64,000 nt of DNA from Odontocerum albicorne. Its lineage: Eukaryota > Arthropoda > Insecta > Trichoptera > Odontoceridae. Under the pieces are notes generated by a model. It saw only the letters and a list, made by a program, of their open reading frames with translations. It ran no database searches and was not told the origin of the DNA. The stretch lies in contig OX463841.1 in NCBI GenBank assembly GCA_949825065.1, positions 18,174,479 through 18,238,478 on the forward strand, in the 5' to 3' direction. Below, in pieces: positions 20,481 through 32,165 of this stretch. The position numbers and the translations under genes were made by a program. Numbering within the stretch: position 1 is the stretch's first letter; each line of letters begins with the position of its first letter.

Positions 20481-20544
20481 AAAATGTAATTAGGAAGTTG
20501 TACTTTAAATAATTAGGTGTCGACATCTTCAGCTACAATGATCT

Positions 20545-21050
20545 CTTCAACAAATTAAGGGAACAAACAAATAAGGCAACTGCATTGCTTGGTTGTCTAA
20601 GAGATGTGATCTGGAATAAGATAAACGTGCGAATCGATAACAAAAATCGAATATAGGTATAAGACATGTGTCAGGCCGATCATGACTCACGTTGAAACCA
20701 GAGCCGACACAACTAACATAAGCTATTTGCCTTCTACAAATATCTGAGATGAGAATATTACGAACCATTGAAGAAAAATCTCTTCGAGATAAGATCAGAA
20801 ACTCTCACATTCGACAGACCTGTAACATTGAAGATATCGTTGGATGGAATAGGAATAAAAGGCGGTGCTGACGTGACCATGTGGATATAATGGGCAAAGA
20901 CAGGATCCCATACATATTGGCACACGAGATTCCCGCAGGATATCGCATGCCGGGAAGACCGCGTAAAATGTGAAGAGATAGCTGGTGATCTGCCTTTCAA
21001 AAATGATTCTCGAAACAACAGATCCAAGATCTATATCAAGAAGAAGAAGT
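20545..21050 (+). pseudogene. Decayed LINE C-terminal fragment (L-B-like) ending in the satellite
   Basis: Frames include GCLRDVIW, MRILRTIEEKSLRDKIRNS and GRPRKM. The 3' end reads CCAAGATCTATATCAAGAAG with extra GAA units. This tail runs without a break into the first satellite unit, which contains the same tail. Confidence 0.65.
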
Positions 21051-22600
21051 AAGAACTTAACAAAAGATGTAATAGTTAGATCGTTGAAAATGTGTGATTT
21101 TTCCAACAACAAATATAAGATCAATACCAAGAAGAAGTAAGAACTTAACAAAAGATGTAATAGTTAGATCGTTGAAAATGTGTGATTTTTCCAACAACAA
21201 ATATAAGATCAATACCAAGAAGAAGTAAGAACTTAACAAAAGATGTAATAGTTAGATCGTTGAAAATGTGTGATTTTTCCAACAACAAATATAAGATCAA
21301 TACCAAGAAGAAGTAAGAACTTAACAAAAGATGTAATAGTTAGATCGTTGAAAATGTGTGATTTTTCCAACAACAAATATAAGATCTATACCAAGATGAA
21401 GAAAGATGTAATAGTTAGATCGTTGAAAATGTGTATTTTTTCCAACAACAAATATAAGATCTATACCAAGAAGAAGTAAGAACTTAACAAAAGATGTAAT
21501 AGTTAGATCGTGGAAAATGTGTGATTTTTCCAACAACAAATATAAGATCTATACCAAGAAGAAGTAAGAACTTAACAAAAGATGTAATAGTTAGATCGTT
21601 GAAAATGTGTGATTTTTCCAACAACAAATATAAGATCAATACCAAGAAGAAGTAAGAACTTAACAAAAGATGTAATAGTTAGATCGTTGAAAATGTGTGA
21701 TTTTTCCAACAACAAATATACGATCAATACCAAGAAGAAGTAAGAACTTAACAAAAGATGTAATAGTTAGATCGTTGAAAATGTGTGATTTTTCCAACAA
21801 CAAATATAAGATCAATACCAAGAAGAAGTAAGAACTTAACAAAAGATGTAATAGTTAGATCGTTGAAAATGTGTGATTTTTCCAACAACAAATATACGAT
21901 CAATACCAAGAAGAAGTAAGAACTTAACAAAAGATGTAATAGTTAGATCGTTGAAAATGTGTGATTTTTCCAACAACAAATATAAGATCTATACCAAGAA
22001 GAAGAAAGATGTAATAGTTAGATCGTTGAAAATGTGTGATTTTTCCAACAACAAATATAAGATCTATACCAAGAAGAAGTAAGAACTTAACAAAAGATGT
22101 AATAGTTAGATCGTTGAAAATGTGTGATTTTTCCAACAACAAATATACGATCAATACCAAGAAGAAGTAAGAACTTAACAAAACATGTAATAGTTAGATC
22201 GTTGAAAATGTGTGATTTTTCCAACAACAAATATAAGATCAATACCAAGAAGAAGTAAGAACTTAACAAAAGATGTAATAGTTAGATCGTTGAAAATGTG
22301 TGATTTTTCCAACAACAAATATAAGATCAATACCAAGAAGAAGTAAGAACTTAACAAAAGATGTAATAGTTAGATCGTTGAAAATGTGTGATTTTTCCAA
22401 CAACAAATATAAGATCAATACCAAGAAGAAGTAAGAACTTAACAAAAGATGTAATAGTAAGATCGTTGAAAATGTGTGATTTTTCCAACAAATATAAGAT
22501 CTATACCAAGAAGAAGAAAGATGTAATAGTTAGATCGTTGAAAATGTGTGATTTTTCCAACAACAAATATAAGATCTATACCAAGAAGAAGTAAGAACTT
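21041..22600. repeat. Satellite tier 1, about 88-bp units x about 17
   Basis: Units run from TAAGAACTTAACAAAAGATG through GATCGTTGAAAATGTGTGAT and TTTTTCCAACAACAAATATA to CAAGAAGAAG. Most differ by one or two bases (AAGATC/ACGATC, CAATACC/CTATACC). Three units (near 21400, 22005, 22515) lack about 13-15 bp around TAAGAACTTAAC. The recurring 60-codon minus-strand frames are products of the repeat. Confidence 0.95.
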
Positions 22601-23220
22601 AACGAATAACAAATATAATAGTTGGATCTTTGAAATATTGTATACGTGAATTTTCCAACAACATATCCAAAATCTATATCAAATAGAAAAATCAACAACT
22701 TAACAAATAACAAATATAATAGTTGGATCTTTGAAATATATGTGAATTTTCCAACAACATATCCAAAATCTATATCAAATAGAAAAATCAACAACTTAAC
22801 AAATAACAAATATAATAGTTGGATCTTTGAAATACTCGTATATGTGAATTTTCCAACTACATATCCAAAATCTATATCAAATAGAAAAATTAACAACTTA
22901 ACAAATAACATTGTAATTTATTTTTATCAAACACTGTTTATTCCACTTTTTTCACTATAAACAACATAACAAATAACAAATATAATAGTTGGATCTTTGA
23001 ATTATATGTGAATTTTCCAACAATATATCCAAAGTCTATATCAAATAGAAAAATCAACAACTTAACAAATAACAAATATAATAGTTGGATCTTTGAAATA
23101 TATGTGAATTTTCCAACAACATATTCAAAATCTATATTAAATAGAAAAAGCAACAACTTTACAAATAAATATAATAGTTGTATCTTTGAAATATATGTGA
23201 TTTTTAATAGCTGGATTGTT
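22601..23220. repeat. Satellite tier 2, about 95-bp diverged units x about 6
   Basis: Units carry AATAGTTGGATCTTTGAAAT and GTGAATTTTCCAACAACATA, then AAATCTATATCAAATAGAAA. Order of motifs matches tier 1 (AATAGTTAGATCGTTGAAAA, TTTTTCCAACAACAAATATA), so both share an origin. Spacing varies between about 93 and 101 bp. Confidence 0.9.
22913..22953. mobile_element. PLE-like terminal fragment inside satellite tier 2
   Basis: ATTGTAATTTATTTTTATCA followed by AACACTGTTTATTCCAC is the end of the PLE-like family. It interrupts one satellite unit. Confidence 0.6.
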
Positions 23221-24175
23221 GAAAAATATGTGATTTTTCACAAATATACAATCTAAAATCGACTGAATTATAGACATGTAGTATATTTTTCACAAATATA
23301 CAATCTAAAATCGACTGAATTATAGACATGTAGTATATTTTTCACAAATATACAATCTAAAATCGACTGAATTATAGACATGTAGTATATTTTTCACAAA
23401 TATACAATCTAAAATCGACTGAATTATAGACATGTAGTATATTTTTCACAAATATACAATCTAAAATCGACTGAATTATAGACATGTAGTATATTTTTCA
23501 CAAATATACAATCTAAAATCGACTGAATTATAGACATGTAGTATATTTTTCACAAATATACAATCTAAAATCGACTGAATTATAGACATGTAGTATATTT
23601 TTCACAAATATACAATCTAAAATCGACTGAATTATAGACATGTAGTATATTTTTCACAAATATACAATCTAAAATCGACTGAATTATAGACATGTAGTAT
23701 ATTTTTCACAAATATACAATCTAAAATCGACTGAATTATAGACATGTAGTATATTTTTCACAAATATACAATCTAAAATCGACTGAATTATAGACATGTA
23801 GTATATTTTTCACAAATATACAATCTAAAATCGACTGAATTATAGACATGTAGTATATTTTTCACAAATATACAATCTAAAATCGACTGAATTATAGACA
23901 TGTAGTATATTTTTCACAAATATACAATCTAAAATCGACTGAATTATAGACATGTAGTATATTTTTCACAAATATACAATCTAAAATCGACTGAATTATA
24001 GACATGTAGTATATTTTTCACAAATATACAATCTAAAATCGACTGAATTATAGACATGTAGTATATTTTTCACAAATATACAATCTAAAATCGACTGAAT
24101 TATAGACATGTAGTATATTTTTCACAAATATACAATCTAAAATCGACTGAATTATAGACATGTAGTATATTTTTA
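23221..24175. repeat. Satellite tier 3, 52-bp units x about 18, identical
   Basis: The unit is TATTTTTCACAAATATACAA, TCTAAAATCGACTGAATTAT, AGACATGTAGTA. I saw no variation between units. The first unit is entered through TTGTTGAAAAATATGTGATT, which matches the tier 1/2 core. Tier 3 is therefore probably a shortened, recently amplified derivative. Confidence 0.95.
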
Positions 24176-24620
24176 ATCAACAGCATCACCAGGATTACCC
24201 AGTCGAGTTGTTTTTAACAAATCTACAATCAGACAAAACAGGATTTTAAGATATTATTTTTTTACATTTATGTAAGTTTTTCTTACCAATGGCAATATTC
24301 TGATGAAACGAGGACTAATTTAATTTATTATTGTCATTCCGGATTTAAACATATGGTCGAACACCATTGCTGCTGACTTTATGATACACATATTTAGTGA
24401 ATTTTACAATTTAATTATTTATAAGTTCATTCGTTCATATGGTACTCTTTAACACATCAGAACTGACGTTGTGGACATATTGTAGAGCGTGGCCGAGAGA
24501 CATTATCTTCGGCTCCATTAATTGAGCTTTCGGGTTTTAGAACCACTGGCACGGAACTCACAATTTGTCATCGCACGAACGTGAGGGTGCAACAACACTT
24601 GTATTATATTTGGGCTGTAT
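24176..24620. other. Unassigned stretch after the satellite block
   Basis: A GTGGCCGAGAGACATTA motif near 24491 is faintly tRNA-like, but the arms do not fold as a tRNA. No gene was recognised. Confidence 0.3.
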
Positions 24621-24621
24621 A

Positions 24622-24815
24622 CATGACAATCTGGCGGGTTTATAGTTATGTGTCATTTTTTTCAACCAGTCAGAAAGTTGTTAAACAAGTTTGAAGTGAA
24701 AACCAGTCTGGAACCCATTTAAAAAATCTGGATACCAAAGGGAAACAACCCGCAACCATCGTATTGGAAGACATGCGTCATATTAACTAGGTCAAGGAGG
24801 TTGTCACTTACACAC
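24622..24815 (-). mobile_element. SINE1 copy
   Basis: The minus strand has a degraded tRNA-like head, the AAATGGGTTCCAGACTGGTT body and the tail toward CGCCAGATTGT. The order is the same as the full copy at 61868-62095. Confidence 0.65.
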
Positions 24816-24874
24816 GTCTAGCGCTCGCGAATATCGAATATCAGGCGAACTTTTTTAACAACCTTTTAAAAAAA

Positions 24875-24955
24875 ATCGAGTACTATAGGGAATCGAACCT
24901 ATAACCCCGGGTGGAAATCTAGCGTCGTACCAAATAGGCAACAGAGGGGTTTTGA
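24875..24955 (-). mobile_element. SINE1-type tRNA-like head
   Basis: The minus strand reads TTGCCTATTTGGTACGACGC and, further on, GGTTCGATTCCC, an A-box/B-box pair at tRNA spacing. The body and tail are absent. Confidence 0.55.
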
Positions 24956-26110
24956 AGTGATATTTAATTACGAAACAGCTCTATACAAGTCACCTATTTT
25001 TTGTTATCCTATTTATCAGGGCGAAAAACTGAGTAACTTTTATACCGTTTGGTGAAATACGAACTTTATATACGAGTAAACTTATGGATCACACACAATA
25101 TAATCCCAACGACATAAATTAATTTCATATTTCATGAATTAATACACTCGTATTTCTCAGTAACAAACCTAAAACGCAAATTGTTATGATTTATCAACTG
25201 GGCGTTATGAATTTGTTATGTAAGAACATTTATATGTTTTCGAGAATAAACATTTTATCATAATACGTTATTATTTTGAGCCCGAATAAGACAGTGACAA
25301 CATTAATTAACGTATGTTATATCAATTGATAAATTCAACAAACACGCTCGATTCAGCGTCGCTGAATACTGTTGTTCTGGAAATTTCGCAATATCAGTAT
25401 GTATTGGCGATTTCCACATCTGTGGGAAAATACAATATCAGAGCCGATTGGTATGGATAATTCATTATACGTTGCTATGGTAGATATACAATTTGATGCA
25501 TGAAATAAAATTGCTGCAATGAAAATATACAGACATGAAAATGCATAACAACTACTTTAAAATGCGTGTCTTATCGCCATGACAACTGGAATAACTAATT
25601 TCAACTGAAAAGGCAATTTTTGCGTTTGTTTTAGAAAGATTTTTTTAAACTTGCAACGAAAATATTAACAAATAAAACACTTATCTTGATGTTTTAATTT
25701 TTGTTGTTTTGTATTTGTGTTTCTGTATATTTTTGTTTTTATTTTTATTCTTATGATTGTGTGCGGTGTATTATGGGATGGACATTTTTGGTCTTTCTGG
25801 AGTGATGATGTATGAAGAGTTTGATTCCGCATGATGTTTCCAGTTGTAGTTGAGTGTCACTGTTTGTCAGGTTGATGAGAACGTGCAACGGGGTTTTGTT
25901 TTTGTGTAATCAAAAATCGGAAAGAAGTATCGATTTATTTTTTCATGCTAAATATTCTCAGTGAGATACAGGCAAAAGCCTAGTTTACTGGGGACACACG
26001 ACAAATGAAAGGTGACAAACCCAGATCCAGTAAAATTGTGTGTCCAAATTAAATTACCTGTTATTTTTTCGCAAATTATGTATATTTCTTGTCATGTGTA
26101 ATAATAAATA
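24956..26110. other. Unassigned AT-rich stretch
   Basis: No open frame of note, no shared repeat and no RNA gene was recognised over about 1.15 kb. Confidence 0.35.
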
Positions 26111-26114
26111 AATA

Positions 26115-26265
26115 AATTAAAAAAAATTGTGTTCACCACTGGTTTATTTTGAGTTTACTACCGGTTTCGAAGACCTCCGTCTTCATCGTCATTTTACATG
26201 ATTTTATTTCTATTTTACATGAAACATGGCACCACAAAGTGAAACTAAAGTCTTTTCGATGATTC
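26115..26265 (-). mobile_element. Second PLE-like motif family
   Basis: The minus strand reads GATGAAGACGGAGGTCTTCG then AAACCGGTAGTAAACTC: a stem (GAAGAC/GTCTTC) followed by GAAACCGGTA. This parallels the main PLE-like family but with different stem bases. Only one copy is in the window. Confidence 0.4.
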
Positions 26266-26324
26266 AAGAAAGAAAATACTAACATTTGTCTGCGTTATAC
26301 TTTATGTATGTACATATTGTTGTT

Positions 26325-26665
26325 GCTGCTGGGCCTTGTACTCGTTGGGAAGCGAAGCTGTGCCGGTGTTTTATTTCTTACTTATTTTCTTTTATTTAAG
26401 TGAGTGAGCCGTTACACACCAGCAAACTCACCTGCCACACCGCTGTACTGGATCCGATGGCACACCGAAGTGAGATGATCGGAGCACATCGATATGTTTT
26501 TTTTTCTCTTTTTGAAAGAATTGATATGACCGAAGTCATAGGTATCGTTATACCCTCGAATACTATGACTGTGTCATTCGAGGGGAGTAGCACAGCGCGG
26601 GGTTCGAACCGACGACCTTCAACATAGAAGTCCAGTGCGTTACCGAGCGACTATGTTTCAAAAGC
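26325..26665 (-). mobile_element. SINE2 copy
   Basis: The minus strand has TCGCTCGGTAACGCACTGG (A-box-like) and, about 35 bp on, GTCGGTTCGAACCCC (B-box). A body with CGAATGACACAGTC and a tail with GAGTTTGCTGGTGTGTAACG follow. The partial copy at 12995-13270 supports a dispersed family. Confidence 0.65.
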
Positions 26666-26854
26666 CTCTAGTTTATTTGTGGAGAGCTGAGTGTCCATGC
26701 TTCAGTACCAAAGATAATTGTCTTTCATTCCTGTTTTTTTTTTCCTCTTCCTTTGATTGATATCTCAGTTTTGCTTTAACATGTTTATAGCCATAAATTT
26801 TATAATCTTTTGAATACTTCTTGTGACCATGTAACTTGCTTTATTTATTGTAAT

Positions 26855-27170
26855 TTGTTTTAAAAACCACTGTTTATTACACTTTTTTGTAACGGTATAA
26901 CCCTACCGGTTTCAAGGCTTTCACCTCATCTTCAGGGGAGCACAAACAAGACTGAATTCTGTTCGAACTGGTACCGATATACACGATTCTAACGATTAAC
27001 ATTCGGGTTGAGGACTGGGGTGAAGTGAGGGGTGAGGGAGAGATGAGACGATCTCGGCCAGCAGCGGGGAGATTTTTGGAATATATGTGTTTGCCAGATG
27101 TTCACCTCGATGCACTGACTTAGAAATTTCTAGGCCCTCCAATCTGTCCAATTTATTTCCGTTACTACAG
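26855..27170 (-). mobile_element. PLE-like repeat, near-complete unit
   Basis: On the minus strand it carries GTCAGTGCATCGAGGTGAAC, CCCCTGAAGATGAGGTGAAA, GAAACCGGTAGGGTTATACC and GTGTAATAAACAGTGG in the family order. Terminal TTTATTGTAATTTG matches other copies. Confidence 0.6.
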
Positions 27171-27282
27171 ATATGTAAGAATTTGGCATCATCGATAGAA
27201 AATGTGTGGCTTTCTTAACTATAAATCAATTAATGTCTTAACTATAAATAATATATTGCTTTATTTACTTTGTACGATTGGT

Positions 27283-27345
27283 TGGAAGAGATTGCCGCCT
27301 GACAATAAACCGATCAGATTGTATTTGCAATGAAGTGTTAAATAA
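27283..27345 (+). mobile_element. SINE1/LINE shared 3' tail
   Basis: GGTTGGAAGAGATTGCCGCC, then TGACAATAAACCGATCAGAT and AAGTGTTAAATAATAATAAA. It is the SINE1-type tail without the tRNA-like head, ending in AAGTGTTAAATAA and not the SINE1 ending. It probably marks the LINE partner whose tail SINE1 shares. Confidence 0.5.
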
Positions 27346-27651
27346 TAATAAATACAGAGCGTATGTAGCAACGCAAAATGAACACACGTAAGCCGAAATA
27401 AAAATTCTTATTGCAGAGGAGATTCTTAATTTTCAAGAAGCAACTTCATGCTATATCCACTCTCACTTTAGGTATATTAAGGCTGATCCCATTGAGCATT
27501 CAGCCAGCATCCCCAGACATTTATATTGTTGAAGGTGCTCATTAATTCCAAAATTTATTCCGCTGAATTTCTTAAATGAGCTCCGTTTTACTAATCCTCT
27601 TGATTATTTATTTTTTGTATAAGTATTATATTTTATTTATTTATTTTCTAG

Positions 27652-28091
27652 TTAACATATTAAAAAAAAATATTCGAAAGTCACTTCAATAAACCGACGA
27701 GTGCTTTCTAACGTATCCAGTCTAAGAAGATTTTTTTCTTTTACTCTTGACAATGGGATATGAAATATGTCAATATCCGAAGCTGGCCCGTTAAAAAGAG
27801 TTAAGGACTTTGCAACAGTCAATGCGGCTGGGATACCCGTTCTTGGATATGTCATTGAGAACAATTCCTACTGGCGAAGTCTAATGTAATTTTAGGAACA
27901 TTTAACGCTAATGTTTCTAGTAATGTTGGACAGCTCACAAATCTTCGAAAGAGTATGACAACGTACACAAGAGGCCGAAGATTTCTTCGTATGCTAAAGG
28001 AATTATATCCAAGCATGCCCAGCAGAATGAATAAGATAAAACCATTGATACATGGTACATCAAACTCACTCATATAAGATATATTGTACAT
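27652..28091 (-). pseudogene. LINE C-terminal fragment (L-F)
   Basis: Two minus-strand frames, shifted near 27860, encode NSFSIRRNLRPLVYVVILFR, CPTLLETLALNVP and then RTGIPAALTVAKSLTLFN, SDIDIFHIPLSRVK. This is the jockey/CR1-like region after the reverse transcriptase. It parallels the copy at 40130-40560. Confidence 0.6.
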
Positions 28092-28166
28092 AGATATTTT
28101 TCTGTACTTTCTTCACCATGAGTGAGTTTTGAGACCCGAGCGGGGTTTAAGCAAACAATGAATTAA

Positions 28167-28801
28167 CCCTTCCTTCCCTGTGATGTGTAATTAGTACACA
28201 TTGCTTCTAAAATCTTTAATATCTCTATAAATATAATAAATACTGGGTTCAGATTTTAGGTATTCGTCCGTAATACATTTACGCATTGAATGAAAAAATA
28301 ATATTAATAATAATTAGCACTTATCGGCCACATCAGAGATAGTTTGTGAAAATCGGGAATAAATTCATCAATACAATCAAACGTGTGCCAGTGTGTGACG
28401 TAGGTATATTCATTCTAAAAACCGCTATGGGTGAGGAAGCGACGCTATTCAAGTCTCACTCTACTTCGGTATATGGGAACGCAAGAAATAGAATCTCAGT
28501 TCGCAGTTGTTTCTTCCTTCGAGGTATAACATACACAGTGTGTACCGAGTCCCGTCTCAGTAGCTCGCGGCCATTCATACTAGGTGGTCTCTGCGCCCGT
28601 TTTGTGAACGTCGGCCGATATTTTTTTCATGTTTTCAGTAATTAAATTTCAATTATTATCACTTTTGACTTCAAATTTAATTAATTTAAGCGATTGGCTA
28701 TGAATATTCTTATTTTTCCGATTTTAAATCGCTCATTTTTAAATGTGTATTGAATACATAGCACCGGAACGCGCGATTTTTTTAGCACCGGAAGAGAAAG
28801 G
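28167..28801 (+). mobile_element. MITE-A, intact copy (635 bp)
   Basis: TTAA lies at 28163-28166 and 28802-28805. The left terminus is CCCTTCCTTCCCTGTG followed by ATGTGTAATTAGTACACAT. The open frame at 28346-28645 is in the repeat and not conserved in other copies. It has no transposase. Confidence 0.85.
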
Positions 28802-28805
28802 TTAA

Positions 28806-29268
28806 AGAAGGTTTTAAATACCATTTAGTAATAATCACGATATCGTTGCCAATGCCTATGGACAGTATATTTGCTATTGTTTATTGATACTCTGGTTTTT
28901 ATGAATTAATTTCAGATTTAATTTCACTTTTTGATTTTTAATTCACATGGCTTTAATAAATAAATAAAAAACAATGTGATCTAGAGATGATATTTTATTA
29001 CAAAAGAGCGCCTTCAATGATATCTGTATTCGACCATACGAAGCGATTCTGGTTTGGCAGCGAGACATCTGGTCAAATTCTTTGGTCGTGTTGTTTATTG
29101 GGTCACACCATGTGTTAATGGTCTACACATTTTCGTTTCCTCTTGTTGCCAAGATTCGTTAACTTACCGAACTATTTATATTACTAGATCTGAATATATA
29201 AGAGATTAAACATTTATTAGATTCAAAATTTATTTTAATCCGCATTTTTTGAGATTGCGCAGAATATA
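28806..29268. other. Unassigned stretch
   Basis: No gene or repeat was recognised. Confidence 0.3.
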
Positions 29269-29269
29269 G

Positions 29270-29625
29270 CACATCGATCAATAAGTCCCGGGACTAACTA
29301 CTAAAACAACATTTGTTTGCCAAAATTCTTCTTTATTTATTAACATAGTCTCCTCCAAGAGCGATACATTCATTCCAAAGCTTTCCTAACTTTTCTATGC
29401 CAGCCGTGTAGAACGATTTATATTTGGTTTCAAAATAGGCGTTAGTTTCGGCAATCACTTCTTCATTGGAGCTTAAAATCTCTTTCCCTGGAGCATCTTT
29501 TTGAGGTCTGAGAACAGCCAATAGTCGCTGGGGGGCAAATCTGGAGAATACGGTGGGTGCGGAAGCAATTCGAAGTTCAACTCATGCAATTTGGCCATCG
29601 TTACCATCGACTTGTGCTCCGCACA
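29270..29625 (-). pseudogene. mariner-like element, truncated
   Basis: It begins with the terminus CACATCGATCAATAAGTCCC shared with the element at 43031-43797. It encodes, on the minus strand, the transposase C-terminus (SSNEEVIAETNAYFETKYKS, GIEKLGKLWNECIAL). The N-terminal half and the other terminus are missing; homology stops near 29622. Confidence 0.75.
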
Positions 29626-30205
29626 AATTAATTCAGTGGCACTTTTATACTCGTAAATGCATCAACAAAACGCTATTGAAATGATATTTTTTTACGAAAC
29701 AGCGCTATACAAAATATTTTGGACTATAAACGATTCAATTTCTGAAACACAGTTAAATCTGTGAATTTCTTTTCCTAATTTCGCACTACACAAATATAAA
29801 CCAGCGAATAAATCTCGATGATTTTGAACCGAACGAGCGCTAAATTTTCATCTTTACAACAACAAAAATCACAAAGAAACTTAAACCATAAATGTTAAAG
29901 TGAAAGAATTATGAAGCCTCAAGTAAACATCTTTATTTTTAACTTAAGTCTTTTTTATGGCATTAAAGTTCAACGTGTCAATAAAAAGAACAAAGAATAT
30001 AAAGTCATATAAAAAAAACACTTGGATAAAGTCAATAAATCTTAAAAGTGAATAATTCAACCAAAGCGAAGGCAGATTTTATACTCGTGTCAAATGGTTT
30101 ATATATAAAATTCTACTGTCATGCTATCTGTCTAGTAAAAATAATTGGAATTCAATTCAGATTAGTCATAAAATTGTTTAAAAAGTGTCTTTACATTCGT
30201 ATTAT
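29626..30205. other. Unassigned AT-rich stretch
   Basis: No supported feature. It precedes the LINE L-C fragment and may include its decayed 5' part. Confidence 0.3.
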
Positions 30206-30790
30206 ATTTACAATGGCTGTGGATTGCATCAAACGAAGAATTGCGACACGAAATAAAACATTATTATCTCTTCTCCCAGTGCTTAAATCAAGAAGTGTCC
30301 ACAGAAAAAATAAAAATCACCCTATACAAGACCATAATTAGGACAGTAGTGACATACGGGTGCGAAGCGTGGACGATGACAGCAAGATCCGCAGAGATGC
30401 TGGACACATTTGAGAGGAGAGTGTTACGTAAAATTCTGGGGCCCGTGAATGATGGCGAAACATGGAGAATAAGACACAATGATGAGCTGTATAACATCTA
30501 TAAAGCTCTCAGGCTTTCTGTACATGCTAGACTGAGCAGACTGAGATGGGCTGGGCATGTGCAGAGAATGCCATCATCACGGGTACCTAAGAGGATCCTT
30601 GAGGGACATCCGGGCGGAAGAAGAAAGGTCGGTAGACCTAGGCTGCGATGGGAGGATGAGGTGAAAAAGGACGCGGCCCAACTGCTACAAGTGACAGATT
30701 GGAAGGCCGCGGCGGGAGACAGGAGTTGGAAGCGAGGATTGATGGAGGACAAGGCCCGATATGAGCTGTAGAGCCATCGAAGAAGAAGTG
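30206..30790 (+). pseudogene. RTE-like LINE C-terminal fragment (L-C)
   Basis: CIKRRIATRNKTLLSLLPVL is followed, after a frameshift near 30290, by STEKIKITLYKTIIRTVVTY, GCEAWTMTARSAEMLDTFER, RLSRLRWAGHVQRMP, GRRKVGRPRLRWEDEV and a stop at 30771. A GAAGAAGAAG tail follows. It is one of the best preserved LINE ends here (about 176 codons open), but it lacks the reverse transcriptase core. Confidence 0.8.
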
Positions 30791-31034
30791 GACAGCATCT
30801 GTGTCATCTTATCATTTTAATAGTAATTGCAAATGGTTTCGAGCCTTTTTGATAGTTCTCAATAAAAACCGTGGGCCGCCTGCTCTGCCGCCATAATAAT
30901 ATATAAACTATAGCACACAACAGTATTTTGTAAGTCTTAACGGTGTACGGATAACTCATCGTAGACACTCACGGTCCAACTGGTTTTTTTTAAATACACT
31001 GATATCAGTGGAGTCTATTATAATAGTAGACTTC

Positions 31035-32165
31035 TAATTCTAAATCTTCTAGCAAAGTTGGAACAAATAATTCATAACATTCTTTCGGATCGCACAATTC
31101 GAATCCAAGACGATGTACGAGTATATCATTTCAAAAAACTGTTTAAGGGTCTTCCACAAGGTTGAGTCCAAATCTATTTAATGTTAACTGTGCCGATATT
31201 GGGGAGACTTGTCATCGATTATTGCAAAATGATTCGATGATATTGTCATTTATATGATACATCGGGTCGGAACTTGTTCTCGCTATTTCTAGATGTCTTA
31301 ATTTTCTGAATGGGTGGTGTCAATCCAATAGTTTAAAGATTTCTCCTACGAAAAGTAAAGTAGTAATATTTACTAATAGGCGTCAAGTGCTGTCCATACC
31401 AAAAAAAGCTAGTTAATCCTTACAGTCCGGTGATATGTAACTAGTACACATTGTTTCTAAAACTTTAAAATCTCTATAAATATAATAAATACTGGATTCA
31501 GATTTTAGGTATTCCTCCGTAATACATTTACGCATTGACTGAAAAAAATAATATTAATAATAATTAGCACTTATCGGTCACATCAGAGATATTTTGTCAA
31601 AATCGGGAATAAATTCACCAATACAATCAAACGTGTGTCAGTGTGTGACGTAGTATATTCATTCTAAAAAAAACGCTATGGGTGAGAAAGCGACGCAATT
31701 CACATCTCACTCTCACTCTACTTTAGTATATGGGAACGCAAAAAATTGAATCTCAGTTCGCACGCTTCTCTCGCTTCAGTAGCTTTCGGACATTCATTTG
31801 AGGTGGTCGCTTCGTCCGTTTTGTGAACGTCGTCCGATGTTTTTTTTTTCATGTTTTCAGCAATTAAATTTAAATTATTATCACTTTTGACTTCAAATTT
31901 AATTAATTTAAGTGATTTGCTATGAATATTCTTATTTTTTCGATATTAAATTGCTCATTTTTACATGTGTATTGAATACACAGCACCGGAACGCGCCGAT
32001 TTTTTTAGCACAGGAAGGGAAAGGTTAACATCGATATTCAAATCTGTGAACAGGTTAAGTTTTTAAGCATTGTCTTCAACAGGAAATACTCATGAAAAAC
32101 ACATCAACCCATTCTTGATGAAGAATGATTTAAGATTACTGTGGAATAATTAACAGAATGCTCAA
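31035..32165 (+). pseudogene. LINE reverse transcriptase fragment (L-F), split by MITE-A
   Basis: The left part encodes a degraded palm region with GLPQG, then LNFLNGWCQSNSLKISPTKS and VVIFTNRRQV. After the MITE-A insertion the frame resumes with NIDIQICEQVKFLSIVFNRK. GLPQG and the order of blocks mark a non-LTR reverse transcriptase. Frameshifts and stops are present. Confidence 0.7.
31417..32024 (+). mobile_element. MITE-A copy (608 bp) inside L-F
   Basis: TTAA lies at 31413-31416 and 32025-32028. The left terminus is diverged (TCCTTACAGTCCGGTG); the right end reads CACAGGAAGGGAAAGG. Removing it and one TTAA restores the LINE frame. Confidence 0.85.

Noticed and set aside
21057..22445. A series of near-identical 60-codon minus-strand open frames that look like a hydrophobic small-protein family
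   Set aside because: They are the satellite tier 1 units read in one frame. The period of about 88 is not a multiple of three, they have no promoters or spacing of genes, and they exist only through the repeat.
24485..24565. Leu/Ser-type tRNA (GTGGCCGAG motif)
   Set aside because: No anticodon arm or T arm could be folded.
30241..30771. Host gene of 176 codons
   Set aside because: The sequence is the C-terminal end of an RTE-like LINE with an upstream frameshift and a GAA tail.
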